DNA of 18,549 bases from CAIPAT01 sp037144075. Lineage in GTDB: Bacteria > Verrucomicrobiota > Lentisphaeria > Victivallales > Victivallaceae. Below the pieces are notes generated by a model that saw only the letters and a list, made by a program, of their open reading frames with translations, was not told the DNA's origin and searched no databases. This document shows positions 6,622 to 14,842 of the stretch, piece after piece. The position numbers were made by a program, and so were the translations under genes. The stretch is taken from the NCBI GenBank assembly GCA_037144075.1, contig JBAWXM010000066.1, forward strand, positions 1-18,549. The letters are read 5' to 3'. How positions within the stretch are numbered: position 1 is the first letter of the stretch; every line of letters begins with the position of its first letter.

Positions 6622-6968
6622 ATCCTGAACCAGCTTTCCCGTGTCCAGGCAAGCGGATAGTATAGATTTACCGTACCAGTTTGTCAAGAAGCAAATTCCT
6701 ATTACTGTCAGAATATGCAACATTGGCTGTTTTCGATCCGACTGACAAGCTATATAAAGATCGCATGAAGGATGAACACTATAAAGACGGCCGCGAGACG
6801 CTCATCCAGCAATCTATGTCAACTTTTCTGCCGTGAATGAGGAGAGTATTGAAAAAATGGCTGATTTTGACAATTGAAAATCTCCATTTGCATTGCAGAA
6901 TTGAAAAAAAAATGGAAATGGATGCGAAAATAATAAATTTTGTGCTACTTTAAGTGTTTATAAATGAA
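6622..6968. other. Spacer between divergent purD and aspS, with a possible decayed coding scrap
   Basis: No intact gene is present. One plus-strand reading frame from 6669 to 6837 gives about 55 residues ending in Gln-Gln-Ser-Met-Ser-Thr-Phe-Leu-Pro before a stop; it includes Phe-Asp-Pro-Thr-Asp-Lys-Leu-Tyr and a charged Lys-Asp-Glu-His-Tyr-Lys-Asp-Gly-Arg-Glu stretch that looks protein-like. There is no convincing start or ribosome site. It may be the tail of a lost gene, or chance. Confidence 0.2.
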
Positions 6969-7000
6969 TTGACAATGGACTTTTTGTATAAAAATATAAC
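6969..7000 (+). promoter_or_regulatory. Candidate aspS promoter
   Basis: A perfect TTGACA (6969-6974) is followed by AATATA (6993-6998, 18-nt spacing) or TATAAC (6995-7000, 20-nt spacing). Either leaves a leader of about 10-15 nt before the aspS ATG, whose own ribosome site is weak (purine-rich GAAAAGAAAGAA). Confidence 0.45.
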
Positions 7001-7015
7001 CGGAAAAGAAAGAAC

Positions 7016-8815
7016 ATGAACAAGTACAGAACTCATAACTGTTCAGAGCTGCGCAAGGGAGACGTCGGAACTAAAGTTAAACTGGCGGGCTGGATTCACA
7101 GCGTCCGTGATCACGGCGGGGTGATTTTTATTGACCTGCGCGACCATTACGGTCTTACTCAGGTGGTAATTGATCCGCAGCAGGCGTTTTATCAGTCTCT
7201 GGAACGCTGGCGCGTTGAAACCGTCGTGGCGTTTGAAGGCGCGGTAGTGGCGCGCATCCCGGAAACCATCAATCCCAAGCTGGCTACCGGCGAGATCGAA
7301 GTTGTCGCTGAAGCCATGGAAATACTGGGTGAATGTGAAGTTCTGCCGTTCCAGATTGCCAAGGACGAGCAGACTCCGGAAGCGATGCGCCTGAAGTACC
7401 GCTTCCTTGACCTCCGCCGCGAAAAACTGCACAAAAACATAATTCTGCGTTCACAGGTGATTTCGGAAATGCGCCGGAAAATGACTTCTCTAGGGTTCAA
7501 TGAGTACCAGACGCCGATTCTTACTGCGAGTTCACCGGAAGGTGCCCGCGACTATCTGGTTCCCAGCCGTCTGCATCCCGGAAAATTCTATGCGCTGCCG
7601 CAGGCCCCGCAGCAGTTTAAGCAACTGCTGATGGTTTCCGGTTTCGACCGTTATTTCCAGATTGCTCCGTGTTTCCGTGACGAAGACGCCCGCGCCGACC
7701 GTTCACCAGGCGAATTCTACCAGCTTGATATGGAGATGAGTTTCGTGACCCAGGATGAAATTTTTGCGGTCATCGAAGATCTGTTTATGACCATTTTCAA
7801 CAAATTCAGTGCCAAGAAAATTGACCAGGCGCCGTTCATCCGGCTGCCGTATGCCGAATCACTGCGGCGCTTCGGAACAGACAAACCGGATCTGCGCAAT
7901 CCGCTGGAAATGATTGATGTTTCCGCGGTATTCGCCAACAGCGGTTTCCAGGCGTTTGCCGGAGCTGTTGCCGGCGGCGGCGTAGTCAGGGCGATCAAAG
8001 TTTCCGGAGTCGCCGGAAAACCGAGAAAATTCTATGACGATCTGATCAAATTCGCCCAGGAGTCCGGCGCTAAAGGCATGGCTTATATCATCTGGACTGG
8101 CGGCGAAGAGAAAAGCCCGATCGTGAAGTTCATGAGCCGCGAAGAGATTGACAAGCTGAAGCAGCTTGGCGATATTAAAGATGGCGATGCCATGTTCTTC
8201 CTGGCGGACAAGGAAAGTCTGGTTATGAATGTCGGCGGACTGGTCCGCACCGAGATCGGCAAGCAGCTCGGGCTGATTGATCCCAATGTTTTCAGATTCT
8301 GCTGGATCGTGGATTTCCCGATGTACGAAATGGATGAAGAAACCAGTAGCGTGGCATTCAGTCACAACCCGTTCTCCATGCCGCAGGGGGGGATGGACGC
8401 GTTAATAAACAAACCGCCGCTGGAAATTCTGGCTTACCAGTATGACATTGTCTGCAACGGCATCGAATTGTCCAGCGGAGCGATCCGCAACCACCGTCCT
8501 GATGTCATGTATAAAGCGTTTGAAATCGCCGGTTACAGTCCTGACGTTGTGGACAGCCGGTTCGGCGGCATGATCAACGCGTTTAAACTTGGCGCTCCTC
8601 CTCACGGCGGCATCGCCCCGGGAGTTGACCGCATCGTCATGCTGCTGGCGGACGAACCCAATATTCGCGAAGTAATCGCGTTTCCGTTCAACCAGCAGGC
8701 GCAGGACCTGATGATGAACGCTCCGGCGGAAGTTACGCCGAAACAGCTTCGCGAGCTGCATCTGAAAGTTGCGCTGCCGGAGAAAAAGCCGGAAACCGCG
8801 AAAGAACTTTCATAA
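7016..8815 (+). CDS. aspS: Aspartyl-tRNA synthetase, bacterial type
   Basis: A 599-residue class II synthetase that charges tRNA-Asp (and tRNA-Asn in non-discriminating versions). The N-terminal OB-fold anticodon-binding domain covers about 1-110 (Gly-Trp-Ile-His-Ser-Val-Arg-Asp-His-Gly-Gly at 25-35). The catalytic core includes Arg-Phe-Leu-Asp-Leu-Arg-Arg (129-135), Ser-Ser-Pro-Glu-Gly-Ala-Arg-Asp-Tyr (172-180), and motif 2 with Phe-Arg-Asp-Glu-Asp-Ala-Arg-Ala-Asp-Arg (220-229). The bacterial GAD insertion occupies roughly 285-420. Motif 3 is Gly-Val-Asp-Arg-Ile-Val-Met-Leu in the last 60 residues. Length is normal for bacteria. Whether it is discriminating cannot be told, and no gatCAB gene is in the window. 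It is divergent from purD. Confidence 0.98.
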   Translation: MNKYRTHNCSELRKGDVGTKVKLAGWIHSVRDHGGVIFIDLRDHYGLTQVVIDPQQAFYQSLERWRVETVVAFEGAVVARIPETINPKLATGEIEVVAEAMEILGECEVLPFQIAKDEQTPEAMRLKYRFLDLRREKLHKNIILRSQVISEMRRKMTSLGFNEYQTPILTASSPEGARDYLVPSRLHPGKFYALPQAPQQFKQLLMVSGFDRYFQIAPCFRDEDARADRSPGEFYQLDMEMSFVTQDEIFAVIEDLFMTIFNKFSAKKIDQAPFIRLPYAESLRRFGTDKPDLRNPLEMIDVSAVFANSGFQAFAGAVAGGGVVRAIKVSGVAGKPRKFYDDLIKFAQESGAKGMAYIIWTGGEEKSPIVKFMSREEIDKLKQLGDIKDGDAMFFLADKESLVMNVGGLVRTEIGKQLGLIDPNVFRFCWIVDFPMYEMDEETSSVAFSHNPFSMPQGGMDALINKPPLEILAYQYDIVCNGIELSSGAIRNHRPDVMYKAFEIAGYSPDVVDSRFGGMINAFKLGAPPHGGIAPGVDRIVMLLADEPNIREVIAFPFNQQAQDLMMNAPAEVTPKQLRELHLKVALPEKKPETAKELS

Positions 8816-8872
8816 ATCAGGAATAGCGTGTATATTATAACATAAGCAATATAAAATGTGGAGAATTTTGAT

Positions 8873-10153
8873 ATGAGCGGAATAAAATCGTCGTCGCGTA
8901 TTATGTTGAGTCTTTGGGTGTCGCTGGTTGCTATAGGCATAGCCTGGGCTGATCCCGTGGTCAAGGACGGAGATCGCGTTGCCATTGCCGGCGATTCTAT
9001 TACCGAGCAGAAAATTTATTCCCGCTATATCGAAGCCTATTTGCTGGCCTGTGCCGGGCTGAAAGACGTTAAAGTCTTGCAGTTCGGATGGAGCGGAGAA
9101 CGCGCTCCCGGCTTTGCCGGCCGTATGGAAAATGACACATGGAGCTGGAGCCCGACAGTCCTCACGACCTGTTACGGAATGAATGACGGCGGATATCGGG
9201 CGTACGACGAAAAAGCTGTTGGCGCGGTTTATCGCGACAATATGAAAAAAATCGTGGATTTCTTTAAAGGAAAAGGCGTTAAGGTGATTGTCGGATCCCC
9301 CGGCGTGGTTGACTCTGAAACTTACAGACGCGTTCCCAATGCTGCGGTTTATAACGAAAATCTAGGCAAACTGGCCCAAATTGACCAGGAGATAGCGCAA
9401 ACTGCGAATGTCGGATTTGCCGATGTTCATGCGGTGATGATGGCTGCAATGGCTGCGGCGAAAGCTAAACTGGGCAACAGTTTCCATGTTGCCGGATCCG
9501 ACGGGGTCCATCCGGCTGCGGACGGGCAGTTGCTGATGGCTTATGCATTCCTGAAAGCAATGGGATTTGATGGTCAAATTGCCGCAATAAACATGGATTT
9601 CAATGGTCAGACCAGCGTTTCCGATGGACATAAAATCGTTACGCAGAAACCAGGCATGGCGGAAATTGAGAGCGTCCGCTACCCGTTCTGTTTCAGCGGC
9701 AAGCCTGACGATCCTAACGGCACGGCCAGCATTCTGCCGTTTGTGCCGTTCCAGCAGGATTTGAACCGCTTCGAACTGAAAGTCAGCAATCTGCCGTCGG
9801 CCAATGCCGAAGTAAACTGGGGCGGACAGAAAAAAGTTTTCAGCAAGGCTGAGCTGGAAAAAGGCATCAATCTGGCGTCTGAATTTCTCGACAATCCATT
9901 TTCCGCCCAGTTTAAGCTGTTGCAGGATGAAATTTGGAACAAGCAGAACTATGAAACCTGGATGATTAAGGGTATCATTACTAATTTACGCGGAGTGGCG
10001 GCATTGCCGGACGCGGACAAGGATCCGAAATTGAAAGAAGCGGCGGAATATCTGCGGACGAAGCTGACGACCCGGCAGGCCGAACTGGATAGCAAGGCAA
10101 AAAGCTGCTTGAAGCCGGTAAAATATCAGATTAACGTTAATCCGATAAACTAA
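8873..10153 (+). CDS. Secreted SGNH/GDSL-family hydrolase
   Basis: A 426-residue exported esterase or deacetylase-type hydrolase. The ATG at 8873 is chosen because GGAG lies 9 nt upstream; a GTG at 8858 precedes that site. Residues 9-26 are a signal peptide ending Trp-Ala-Asp. The catalytic blocks are all present: Gly-Asp-Ser-Ile-Thr (40-44, nucleophile Ser42), Gly72/Gly75 in block II, Gly-Met-Asn-Asp (102-105, oxyanion Asn104), and Ser-Asp-Gly-Val-His-Pro (209-214, Asp210 and His213). About 190 further residues follow, with a beta-rich part and a helical end, longer than minimal SGNH enzymes. Substrate is unknown; many such PVC and Bacteroidota enzymes remove acetyl groups from polysaccharides. 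It begins a same-strand series of envelope genes 57 nt after aspS. Confidence 0.9.
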   Translation: MSGIKSSSRIMLSLWVSLVAIGIAWADPVVKDGDRVAIAGDSITEQKIYSRYIEAYLLACAGLKDVKVLQFGWSGERAPGFAGRMENDTWSWSPTVLTTCYGMNDGGYRAYDEKAVGAVYRDNMKKIVDFFKGKGVKVIVGSPGVVDSETYRRVPNAAVYNENLGKLAQIDQEIAQTANVGFADVHAVMMAAMAAAKAKLGNSFHVAGSDGVHPAADGQLLMAYAFLKAMGFDGQIAAINMDFNGQTSVSDGHKIVTQKPGMAEIESVRYPFCFSGKPDDPNGTASILPFVPFQQDLNRFELKVSNLPSANAEVNWGGQKKVFSKAELEKGINLASEFLDNPFSAQFKLLQDEIWNKQNYETWMIKGIITNLRGVAALPDADKDPKLKEAAEYLRTKLTTRQAELDSKAKSCLKPVKYQINVNPIN

Positions 10154-10157
10154 AAAT

Positions 10158-10171
10158 CACCCATATGGGTG
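10158..10171. other. Perfect short palindrome between two genes
   Basis: CACCCATATGGGTG is a self-complementary 14-mer in the 34-nt gap between the SGNH hydrolase and the next gene, ending some 8 nt before its GGGAC ribosome site. Could be an operator, or an mRNA hairpin tuning the downstream gene; a following A-run excludes a plus-strand terminator. Confidence 0.35.
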
Positions 10172-10187
10172 GCAAAAAAGGGACAAA

Positions 10188-11315
10188 ATGATGAAAAAAG
10201 CCGGATTGTTTCTAATTATGTGTTTCTCTTTGCTGGCAAATGTTCCGGCAGTAAATCTGCTGGATTTTGTTCCCGATAATGCTGACCTGATTCTGGGGCT
10301 GCGGGTACTGGATTCGCTGAATCTGCCGCTGCTGAAAGAGTTGCGCCAGAACGACAAGGAGTTTGCCGGAAAATATACTTCCTTTGAAAAAGAACTGGAA
10401 AAGAATGGTCTTTCCGTAAAGGACATGCCTCCGCAGGCGGTAGTTTTTGGTCGTCAGGACCGCGCGTACTGGGGCATTGTCATGGACGTGACGATTCCTG
10501 AAACCAGATTTGTCGAGTTACTGCAAACCAGACTTAAAAGCGGTTACAATATTGATTATACCGTGGAAAAAGTCAACGGACAGACGGTTTACTGCCTGGA
10601 GAACAAACCAGTTAAAGTCGGCGAAACATTAGTTGACTCCGGAATGCTCGGACAGCACGACATGAAAAAAGTCGGCGTTTTTTACTTGAAACCGGATGTT
10701 GCCATGATTACGGATTATCAGGAGACCGGCCGGGTATTGGATGAAATAAAGAAAGGCACCATCAAGCAGTTTATAGATAATTCCGGAATCAACCAGCAGG
10801 CTGTCGCATGGATCATTTATCATACCTCGAAATCGGCCGCAAAGCCGGACGCATCCGTCAACGGCATGCCGGAACAGGCTGCCGGCAGTCAGCCGTTTAA
10901 TTCGATGGGAATGGCACTGAACTTTAACGGTGCAGAACAGAAGGATATTGTGCTGGATGCTGTCATTGACTGCAAAAATCAAAACTCGGCGGCGATGATG
11001 GCAATGCAGGCGCAGGGGATGGTAATGCTCGGTCTGTCATCTGCATTCAAAGATAATCCGGCGCTGGCGGCAGATGTCGGCAATGCGCTGAAAGTACAGG
11101 CTGACGGCAGCAAGGTCAAAGCCAATCTGCAGTTGCCAGAAAAGTTGCACAAACAAGTCAAGGACTATCTTATTGCGCACGGTCCGGACAGCCAGACGGC
11201 AGGCGATGGCGAATTTGATGCAGTTCCGGCAAGCAAGCCAGTCCCCTTGAACAAAGCGGTTCCGGCGGCAAAACCTGCTGCGGTCAGCAGCGGCAGGGCG
11301 GATAACGCAAAATAA
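10188..11315 (+). CDS. Exported protein of unknown function
   Basis: A 375-residue protein starting Met-Met after GGGAC at a spacing of 3-6 nt. Residues 4-21 form a signal peptide (cleavage near Val-Pro-Ala-Val). The mature N-terminus reads Leu-Leu-Asp-Phe-Val-Pro-Asp-Asn-Ala-Asp-Leu-Ile-Leu-Gly-Leu, a pattern I associate with PVC-type exported proteins resembling the DUF3352 style (Pro-x-Asn-Ala), but I do not assign that family. The middle alternates strands and helices, a Met/Ala-rich segment lies near 268-290, and the last 45 residues are a Pro/Ala/Lys linker-like tail. No catalytic motif is visible. It is spaced 34 nt after the SGNH hydrolase gene and 19 nt before the small acidic protein, so it is probably in the same operon. 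Confidence 0.75.
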   Translation: MMKKAGLFLIMCFSLLANVPAVNLLDFVPDNADLILGLRVLDSLNLPLLKELRQNDKEFAGKYTSFEKELEKNGLSVKDMPPQAVVFGRQDRAYWGIVMDVTIPETRFVELLQTRLKSGYNIDYTVEKVNGQTVYCLENKPVKVGETLVDSGMLGQHDMKKVGVFYLKPDVAMITDYQETGRVLDEIKKGTIKQFIDNSGINQQAVAWIIYHTSKSAAKPDASVNGMPEQAAGSQPFNSMGMALNFNGAEQKDIVLDAVIDCKNQNSAAMMAMQAQGMVMLGLSSAFKDNPALAADVGNALKVQADGSKVKANLQLPEKLHKQVKDYLIAHGPDSQTAGDGEFDAVPASKPVPLNKAVPAAKPAAVSSGRADNAK

Positions 11316-11334
11316 CTAAACAGGAGATCTGGAA

Positions 11335-11613
11335 ATGAAGAATTTAACATTAATTCTGATTCTGGCATTAACTCTTGGCGTAAACTCCAGCCTTTTCAAA
11401 AGCATTAACAGAAACCATAACATGTCCGGCCAGGCAAGAGCGGCAATGCTTGGAGTTAGAGAATCTGATAATGACGACGAGAACCAGGATGAGGACATGT
11501 ATAGAAACTCCGATGACAATGAAGACGATGAAGATAATGCTGGCGGAAGCAGTGATAGCACAAGGGATAAAAAAAGCGGCTCCAGTCCTGGAGACGAAGA
11601 TGCCGCGGATTAA
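11335..11613 (+). CDS. Small secreted acidic protein
   Basis: A 92-residue protein with AGGAG 8 nt before the ATG. Residues 1-18 are a signal peptide. The rest is unusually acidic: from residue 43 about 20 of 50 residues are Asp or Glu, mixed with Ser, Asn and Gly, and aromatic residues are almost absent. Such a tail is probably disordered and could bind cations or keep the chain soluble outside the membrane. Nothing identifies a family. The strong ribosome site, the 19-nt gap behind the previous gene and normal start context support a real gene despite its low complexity. Confidence 0.6.
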   Translation: MKNLTLILILALTLGVNSSLFKSINRNHNMSGQARAAMLGVRESDNDDENQDEDMYRNSDDNEDDEDNAGGSSDSTRDKKSGSSPGDEDAAD

Positions 11614-11658
11614 TTTTCAGAAGGATCAGTCCGTAATGAATCTTTAGCAGGAGATGCT

Positions 11659-12243
11659 TTGAGAAAAAGCATTAAAACAAGACTTGTCCGGCTTTGCCTT
11701 TTTATGCTTGCAGTCGCGGGAGCAGTTCTGGCGCTCTATTACCGTGATGTTATCAGGGATTTGTTTCTGGATGACACCAAATATGATCATTTAATTGTTC
11801 AGGCAGCCAGAAAATACGGAATCGACAGCCGTCTGGTCAAGGCGGTAATTTATCGTGAAAGCCGGTTTGATCCATCCGCCTGCGGCAAGGCCGGCGAGAT
11901 CGGCTTGATGCAGATAATGCAGAAGTTTTCCGTCCAGGACTGGGCAAAGGAACAGGGAGTGGAGCCGCCGACGGCGGGAATGCTGTATTCGCCGCATTTG
12001 AACATTGAAATCGGCACTTGGTACCTCGCGAAAGCAATGACCCGGTGGCGTGATTTCAAATACTGCACTGAACTGGCGCTGTGTCATTATAATGCCGGAG
12101 ACAAGCGGGCTCAGAGCTGGAAACCGGAATCTTATGACGGGGAAATCATGGACCGGATTAAAATTAAAAGCACTAAGAATTATGTTGAAACTATAATGAA
12201 AAAATATCGGGAATATTGCAAAAGAGGCGTAATGCAGCCATGA
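11659..12243 (+). CDS. Membrane-anchored lytic transglycosylase (SLT domain)
   Basis: A 194-residue enzyme that should cleave the MurNAc-GlcNAc bond of peptidoglycan with formation of a 1,6-anhydro end. The start is TTG at 11659, set by AGGAG 5 nt upstream. Residues 9-28 are a transmembrane anchor; the SLT domain covers about 40-190. The catalytic motif is Glu-Ser-Arg-Phe-Asp-Pro (67-72, acid Glu67), then Gly-Leu-Met-Gln-Ile-Met (82-87) and Ala-Leu-Cys-His-Tyr-Asn-Ala-Gly (about 142-149), all typical of the Slt70/MltE-like group. It is much shorter than Slt70, so it is a minimal anchored form. Its TGA overlaps the next ATG by four bases (ATGA), which implies translational coupling to the DUF3047 gene. 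Confidence 0.92.
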   Translation: MRKSIKTRLVRLCLFMLAVAGAVLALYYRDVIRDLFLDDTKYDHLIVQAARKYGIDSRLVKAVIYRESRFDPSACGKAGEIGLMQIMQKFSVQDWAKEQGVEPPTAGMLYSPHLNIEIGTWYLAKAMTRWRDFKYCTELALCHYNAGDKRAQSWKPESYDGEIMDRIKIKSTKNYVETIMKKYREYCKRGVMQP

Positions 12244-12944
12244 GGAGACTTAAAATAATACTTTCAGGCGCGATTTTTCTCTCGGCCTGTTTATATTTGT
12301 CCGTAGCGGACGATATTCCTTTCTGGCGCGAAGATTTCAGCAACACGGAGAAGAAGAATGAACTCTATGCGCCTTCGCAATGGAAACTGGAGGCAATCAA
12401 GCCGGGCGTGACCCCCACGTCGTTTTATGTGGTTAAAGACAATGTGCTTAAATCAAATAAACTTGTCGTTGACGCGAATAAAGCCAGCGGCGGCCTGATA
12501 TGCAATCCGTCCAAAGAAGTGGATCTGAATAAAACTCCGATTTTGCGCTGGAGATGGCGTGTGAAGAACCTTCCTCGGGGCGGAGACGGACGCCGTCCGG
12601 ATAAAGATGACCAGGCAGTAGCAATTTATATCGGTTTTAATGACTGGGTTCGCAAAAAAAGCGTTTCCTACCGTTATGAAGCAGAAACTCCCACCGGCGA
12701 GACCGGTGAGGTTAATTATGCGGCTGGTCTGGTTAATGTCAAATGGTACTGCCTCCGCAACAAGAATGACGAAACCGACAAATGGTACATAGAGGAACGC
12801 AATGTGGCCGAAGATCTAAAAAAAGCCTACGGCGTTATTCCCAAAGAATTTGCACTGAGCGTTTGCGCCAACAGCCAGTACACTAAATCACATACAGTTG
12901 CAGAACTGGACTATCTCGAGTTTGTCCCTGAAGCGAATAAATGA
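12240..12944 (+). CDS. DUF3047 family exported protein
   Basis: A 234-residue protein. The ATG at 12240 overlaps the stop of the transglycosylase gene (ATGA). Residues 4-24 are hydrophobic; Leu-Ser-Ala-Cys (14-17) would allow lipidation at Cys17, otherwise cleavage near Val-Ala-Asp is likely. The DUF3047 features are the strand Leu-Arg-Trp-Arg-Trp-Arg-Val (102-108) followed by Asn-Leu-Pro-Arg-Gly-Gly-Asp and Asp-Lys-Asp-Asp-Gln-Ala-Val-Ala-Ile-Tyr-Ile-Gly-Phe (121-133), and a late Asn-Val-Ala-Glu-Asp-Leu segment. The fold is probably a beta-sandwich resembling carbohydrate-binding modules; no enzymatic role is established. Coupling to a peptidoglycan-cleaving enzyme suggests a role at the cell wall, which is an inference. 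Confidence 0.85.
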   Translation: MRRLKIILSGAIFLSACLYLSVADDIPFWREDFSNTEKKNELYAPSQWKLEAIKPGVTPTSFYVVKDNVLKSNKLVVDANKASGGLICNPSKEVDLNKTPILRWRWRVKNLPRGGDGRRPDKDDQAVAIYIGFNDWVRKKSVSYRYEAETPTGETGEVNYAAGLVNVKWYCLRNKNDETDKWYIEERNVAEDLKKAYGVIPKEFALSVCANSQYTKSHTVAELDYLEFVPEANK

Positions 12945-13191
12945 TTTTATGAAGGGCAATAATGGAGAGGAATGTTTTATAGATGTAAAACTGTTAATTC
13001 TTAATAAAATTTTCACTCGCTGATATTGATTTTTCTTATAAATGATTTAATTTTTTAGAGATTGTCCGGTCATGAGCAAATTCCGGGTATTACCATGCAA
13101 TGTTTTTTTATGATATGATTTGATTTATTGCTGGAATATTATGGCAGAACCGTTATTTTACATAATACGTAAGAGAATAAGATAGATTTGA
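12945..13191. other. AT-rich intergenic region before the lipid operon
   Basis: This 247-nt gap holds no gene I can support. It is strongly AT-rich with several TATGAT and TATAAA-like words but no -35/-10 pair at good spacing, so the promoter of the following operon is probably here but cannot be fixed. Confidence 0.5.
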
Positions 13192-14001
13192 ATGGGGCAT
13201 ATGAATTTTCAAGAATTAATAAAGCAGATATGTACTCCATCGGTACTGGCTGAGAAAGATCAGTTTTTGATCAAAATGGCGGATTCAGCCAAAGAAATTG
13301 AGATGGCCCAGCGCCTCCGTTTTGAAGTTTTCATGCTTGAGCAGGGGAAAGCGTCTGCTGTCGCGCAGCAGGAACAGATTGACCGGGATGAGTTCGATGA
13401 CTACTGTCTGCATCTGATCGTTGTTGAAAAGAAAAGCGGCTTGATCGTCGGCACCTACAGAATGCATCCCGGAGTGGTCGCCAGTTCCGGCATCGGCTTT
13501 TACTCGTCCAGAGAATACCACATTGAAGGGATCGATAAAATCGCCGAGAATACCATTGAAGTCGGACGCTCATGCGTCTCGCCGGAATACCGCAGCGGCG
13601 CGGTGGTCGCGCTGTTGTGGGCGGGCATCGCCGAGGTGCTGAAGCGCTCAAAATTAAGATACCTCCTCGGCTGCGTCAGTCTGGAGACTACAGAGCCGGC
13701 AGTAGGCTGGGCGTTGTATGAGCACTTTAAAGAGCGGAATAATTTATCTGCGGTGCTGTGCGCGACTCCGATGGATGCTTTTGTTCTGCCGCCGCCGGAC
13801 GCGGCGAGAATGCAGGAGTTGCTAAATAACCGGCGCAACCTGCTGCACTTGATACCGCCATTGTTCAAGGGATACCTCCGGCTTGGAGTAGGAATTTGCG
13901 GGGCTCCGGCGCTGGATAAAGAGTTCAGTTCGATTGACTTCCTGGTATTGCTTGACCATGCTCAACTGCCGGAGAAATATTTCAAACATTTTTGCTCATA
14001 G
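13192..14001 (+). CDS. OlsB-like GNAT N-acyltransferase
   Basis: A 269-residue cytoplasmic acyltransferase of the COG3176/OlsB branch of the GNAT superfamily. In OlsB the reaction is transfer of a 3-hydroxyacyl chain from acyl-ACP to the alpha-amino group of ornithine, giving lyso-ornithine lipid. The family signals are Arg-Leu-Arg-Phe-Glu-Val-Phe (41-47), the Asp-Asp-Tyr-Cys-x-His-Leu segment (69-75), and Glu-Val-Gly-Arg-Ser-Cys-Val-Ser-Pro-Glu-Tyr-Arg (123-134), the acyl-donor-binding motif. Length is within the normal range. An ATG at 13201 is an alternative start; neither has a strong ribosome site. The next gene is a PlsC-type acyltransferase 26 nt downstream, the arrangement of olsBA, so an aminolipid product is likely; the amino acid cannot be read from sequence. 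Confidence 0.85.
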   Translation: MGHMNFQELIKQICTPSVLAEKDQFLIKMADSAKEIEMAQRLRFEVFMLEQGKASAVAQQEQIDRDEFDDYCLHLIVVEKKSGLIVGTYRMHPGVVASSGIGFYSSREYHIEGIDKIAENTIEVGRSCVSPEYRSGAVVALLWAGIAEVLKRSKLRYLLGCVSLETTEPAVGWALYEHFKERNNLSAVLCATPMDAFVLPPPDAARMQELLNNRRNLLHLIPPLFKGYLRLGVGICGAPALDKEFSSIDFLVLLDHAQLPEKYFKHFCS

Positions 14002-14027
14002 AATCAGATGAATAGTGCAGGTTTAAA

Positions 14028-14819
14028 ATGGTGATGTTGCGGCGTATTGTTAAACTTCTGGCAATTTGTCTATGGTTGCCGGTTACAGGTTTTTTCTCTT
14101 TTTTCGTACATATTGGCGGCTGGGGGGCAATCAAACGGGTTACATATTGTTCCCGCGTCTGGGGCCGCGGATTTATCAGGATTCTGAGTGTAAATATTAC
14201 TATTATCGGCGATCCTGATTCGTTTAAAGGCGGACTGATAGTTTCAAATCACATGGGATATCTGGATATTCTGGTTCACGGCTCGATTTTTCCGATAAGG
14301 TTTACTCCGAAAATTGACATCAGGCATTGGCCGATCCTCGGGTGGTATCTCGGAATAAGCCGCCCGCTCTGGATCGACCGCAGTTCAAAACAGAAATCCA
14401 TAGACGCATTTCAGCAAATTATGGCAACGATGAAACATGGAATCCCGCTGCTGGTTTATCCAGAAGGAACCAGCACTGACGGAGAAAATGGCATAAAGGC
14501 GTTTAAATCCACGCCTTTTGAGGCTGTTGCGGCCAGCGATCTTCCGATATTGCCGATAGTGACTTACTACGAGCCGATGGATGACGGGCTGCCGGTGGCA
14601 TGGTTCGGTGACATGACATTAATGCCGCACCTCTGGCGGATTTTAGGATATAAGTCAATTAATGTCGAAGTTCATATTCTGCCGCAGATCAAAAGCGAAG
14701 GCAGATCGCGGAAAGAACTTGCCGAATATGTTCATAACTTAATGGAAAAAGAATACTGGAATATCAAAAGCCGCCAGCGGGAAAAAACGAAGATACAGGA
14801 TGCCGCGCTGGCGTTTTAA
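14028..14819 (+). CDS. PlsC/OlsA-like 1-acyl acyltransferase
   Basis: A 263-residue membrane-associated acyltransferase of the lysophosphatidic-acid acyltransferase family. Residues 7-30 form an N-terminal membrane helix. The catalytic motif is Asn-His-Met-Gly-Tyr-Leu-Asp (74-80, His75 and Asp80), followed by Arg-Pro-Leu-Trp-Ile-Asp-Arg (112-118) and Tyr-Pro-Glu-Gly-Thr-Ser-Thr (144-150), the acceptor-binding block. Either it acylates glycerophospholipid precursors or, as in OlsA, it adds the second, ester-linked chain to lyso-ornithine lipid; direct linkage to the OlsB-like gene favours the second. The start is an ATG with AGG 7 nt upstream; an in-frame ATG two codons later is equally possible. 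The gap to the next gene is 23 nt. Confidence 0.9.
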   Translation: MVMLRRIVKLLAICLWLPVTGFFSFFVHIGGWGAIKRVTYCSRVWGRGFIRILSVNITIIGDPDSFKGGLIVSNHMGYLDILVHGSIFPIRFTPKIDIRHWPILGWYLGISRPLWIDRSSKQKSIDAFQQIMATMKHGIPLLVYPEGTSTDGENGIKAFKSTPFEAVAASDLPILPIVTYYEPMDDGLPVAWFGDMTLMPHLWRILGYKSINVEVHILPQIKSEGRSRKELAEYVHNLMEKEYWNIKSRQREKTKIQDAALAF

Positions 14820-14842
14820 ATTAAACCATGGAGGAGTGACGG

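Noticed and set aside
7859..8365. 168-residue minus-strand frame inside aspS
   Set aside because: Antisense shadow of a fully conserved synthetase, no ribosome site.
8821..8857. TATATT/TATAAC words as a promoter for the SGNH gene
   Set aside because: No convincing -35 at correct spacing; the gene may be read from aspS or from a promoter that cannot be fixed by eye.
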